From: Solimicrobium sp040544425
GTDB lineage: Bacteria > Pseudomonadota > Gammaproteobacteria > Burkholderiales > Burkholderiaceae_D
Direction of reading: 5' to 3'
DNA: 64,000 nt
NCBI GenBank assembly: GCA_040544425.1
Contig: JBEONO010000003.1
Span: forward strand, 248,001 to 312,000
Part shown: one piece after another, positions 62,590 through 64,000 of the stretch
Layout: every line of letters starts with the position of its first letter
Position numbering within the stretch: position 1 is the first letter of the stretch
Notes under the pieces: generated by a model
What the model saw: only the letters and a program-made list of their open reading frames with translations
The model's database searches: none
What the model was told of the DNA's origin: nothing
Position numbers and translations under genes: made by a program

Positions 62590-63828
62590 TCAGCTGCTGA
62601 TCGGTTGCATGGCGCGCAGGCGCATTTCATCGCGGATGCGCGGACGGGAAACCAGAATGAAACAGCAAGTGAACCCGATCATCGCCAGGGTAAACCCTGA
62701 TCGTTCCCACGCCACATACGCCAGACGGGTGATTTCGATGCCCAGTGCGTAACCGACCATCGCCAGAATCGATGTGCCTGACGCAACAATCCCTTTGGCA
62801 TGGCTGGAAGACATCAATGCAAACCGGTATAACACGGCAAGCGACAGACCTTCTGCAAAGGCGATCAGACTGATGCCGGTGACCAGGAAAATCGGACTGT
62901 GCATGGGAACAAATAAACCCAGCAGGGCACAGACCATACCGGCCAGCATGGGCCAGAAGCCGATTAATACCGACCGACCCATGGTCCAGCGGCCGGCAAT
63001 AAAAAATACAAACAGATTGCCCAGCACCAGACTCCCAAATATGGGTAATTGCCACAGTCCGTATTCCAGCAGGCTTAATCCGAAATCTTCCACCAGCAGC
63101 ACCGGTGACATGGCGATCCAGCCGATCAGCGGCAGGCTGATCAAGGCCATGGACAGGGCCGACAGCACGAAACGTTTTTCAGCAAACAGGCTGATGTAGT
63201 CATGAATGATTTGTGAATACGGTTCTTTATCGGTGTGTGGACTGACTGTCTCAGGCATTTTTTTCCAGAGTCCGATCAGGGCCAGCAGCGATATCGCCGC
63301 AATGAATAAAAAGCAGCTGCGCCAGGGAGCCACACCGATCAGCGCGGCACCGGCCAGCGGCCCGGCCATTGGCGCAATCAGAGCCACATTTGCCATCAGC
63401 GCGGTAACTTTGACGGCATTGACTTCGTCGAAGGTCTCCTGCACCGTGGCATAGCCGACTGATCCGATGAAGCACAGGCCAATACCCTGCAAGATACGCA
63501 ATACCGTGAACGCTTCGATGCTGTGAACCAGATAGGTTGCCAGACAGGTCAAAATGAAAAACAGCACACCGCCGAGCAGCACCGGACGTCGCCCAACCCG
63601 GTCAGACAGCGGGCCGGTAAACCAGGACAGCGAGGCGCCACCAACCAGATAAGCGGTCATCGATAAGGGAACCCAGGAAATACTGACGCCGAATTCCTGT
63701 GTCACCATCAGCATTGCCGGTTGTGCCATGTCATTGCCGATGTAGACTGCAAATTCAAACAGCACCAGAGCTAACGGGAACAGTAAGGTGCTGCGATTAA
63801 GCTGGGTGATTTTTGTGGTGAAGGGCAT
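62590..63828 (-). CDS. MdfA-type multidrug efflux transporter (MFS)
   Basis: A 412-residue twelve-helix major-facilitator exporter. It follows E. coli MdfA closely: LFEFAVYIGNDMAQPAML carries the proton-coupling acidic residues of helix 1 (Glu25, Asp33, matching Glu26 and Asp34 of MdfA), then GPLSDRVGRRPVLL, LRILQGIGLCFIGSVGYATVQE, and PMAGPLAGAALIGVAPWR with the antiporter motif C. It likely exports cationic and neutral drugs in exchange for protons. It stands alone 158 bases upstream of yebC. Confidence 0.92.
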   Translation of the reverse strand: MPFTTKITQLNRSTLLFPLALVLFEFAVYIGNDMAQPAMLMVTQEFGVSISWVPLSMTAYLVGGASLSWFTGPLSDRVGRRPVLLGGVLFFILTCLATYLVHSIEAFTVLRILQGIGLCFIGSVGYATVQETFDEVNAVKVTALMANVALIAPMAGPLAGAALIGVAPWRSCFLFIAAISLLALIGLWKKMPETVSPHTDKEPYSQIIHDYISLFAEKRFVLSALSMALISLPLIGWIAMSPVLLVEDFGLSLLEYGLWQLPIFGSLVLGNLFVFFIAGRWTMGRSVLIGFWPMLAGMVCALLGLFVPMHSPIFLVTGISLIAFAEGLSLAVLYRFALMSSSHAKGIVASGTSILAMVGYALGIEITRLAYVAWERSGFTLAMIGFTCCFILVSRPRIRDEMRLRAMQPISS

Positions 63829-64000
63829 GGCTCAGACAGTAAGGACGACCCGGATTCAGTTCCAGGCAGCGCGCAATTATACACCGCCACAATCAGGCGA
63901 CTTTTTTACCGGCCCCGTGGATTCAGTTTCAAAGCAATTCAGGCAAATTCAATGGCTGACCCGAGCGGGATTTGATCCCGGCTTGTACCGGAAGTCCCTG
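63829..64000. other. Right-edge stretch, possible start of another gene
   Basis: No complete feature is visible. A plus-strand frame is open from GTG at 63917 to the edge (28 codons, reading VDSVSKQFRQIQWL and onward), without a good ribosome site, so it may or may not be the beginning of a gene. Sequence beyond the window is needed. Confidence 0.25.

Noticed and set aside
63953..64000. tRNA-like 3' end on the minus strand: a GCCA end, an 8-base acceptor-like stretch and a T-arm-like stem, spaced as in selenocysteine tRNA.
   Set aside because: The T loop begins ATC instead of TTC, the outer T-stem pair mismatches, and the rest of any tRNA lies beyond the window. Chance similarity is more likely.
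1..64000. Search by eye for CRISPR arrays, insertion sequences, rRNA, integrases and phage genes.
   Set aside because: No spaced repeats, transposase or integrase motifs or rRNA-like sequence were seen anywhere in the window.

Overview
The window looks like core chromosome of a betaproteobacterium of the order Burkholderiales, most likely Oxalobacteraceae (Undibacterium or Herminiimonas-like). This is inferred from remembered gene order and protein family resemblance, not from a search. Supporting blocks are aroQ-accB-accC-prmA-DUF3426; rnb-tonB-aroE-mtgA; yqgE-ruvX-pyrR-pyrB-inactive pyrC-plsC; and yebC-purD-hemF-nadD-rsfS-rlmH-maf-rng. Almost the whole length codes for protein. I see no rRNA, no convincing tRNA, no insertion sequence, no prophage and no CRISPR array.

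Layout. 1-4443 (minus): a zinc-ribbon/DUF3426 membrane protein, prmA, accC, accB (with a good sigma-70 promoter) and aroQ. 4797-7079 (plus): a sensor histidine kinase whose membrane-anchoring N terminus is cut by an in-frame TAG. 7177-9670 (plus): two glutathione transferases and a secreted protein. 9777-16892 (minus): mtgA, aroE, a TonB-like protein, an RNase II family gene, ubiC, a YqiA-like esterase and mpl, tightly packed. 16983-21818 (plus): a conserved unknown, tlpA, a PepSY protein, an OmpR-type two-component pair, and an odd protein with a kinase-like catalytic loop. 21829-22713 (minus): an EamA transporter. 22908-28763 (plus): a complete RND efflux operon.

28842-30698 (plus) holds two adjacent toxin-antitoxin-like modules: a zeta-type kinase overlapping a 57-codon partner, and an MbcA/ParS-Xre antitoxin with a RES-domain toxin. 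30709-32721 (minus) is an alkylation-repair pair (Ada-AlkA fusion and Ogt). 33102-37773 (plus) is the pyrimidine block. It includes a dihydroorotase homologue that has lost its metal ligands and is probably a structural partner of PyrB. 37793-44816 holds an S1/P1 nuclease, gloB, yafS, rnhA, an SDR, a BtuF-like protein, uppP and a peptide transporter that ends in a strong terminator. 44934-48488 is a giant AsmA-like DUF748 protein.

48541-54847 (minus) has an unknown hydrophobic protein, a nucleosidase, a VOC protein and an LPS cluster (GT9, GT8, GT9, O-antigen ligase). 54985-63828 (minus) has a FlxA-like protein, the rng-to-yebC housekeeping operon and an MdfA-type efflux pump.

The parts least explained by known housekeeping roles are the kinase-like protein at 20796-21818, the toxin-antitoxin island, the amber-interrupted histidine kinase, the glycine/alanine-rich protein at 48541-49083 and the duplicated GT9 genes around a GT8 gene.
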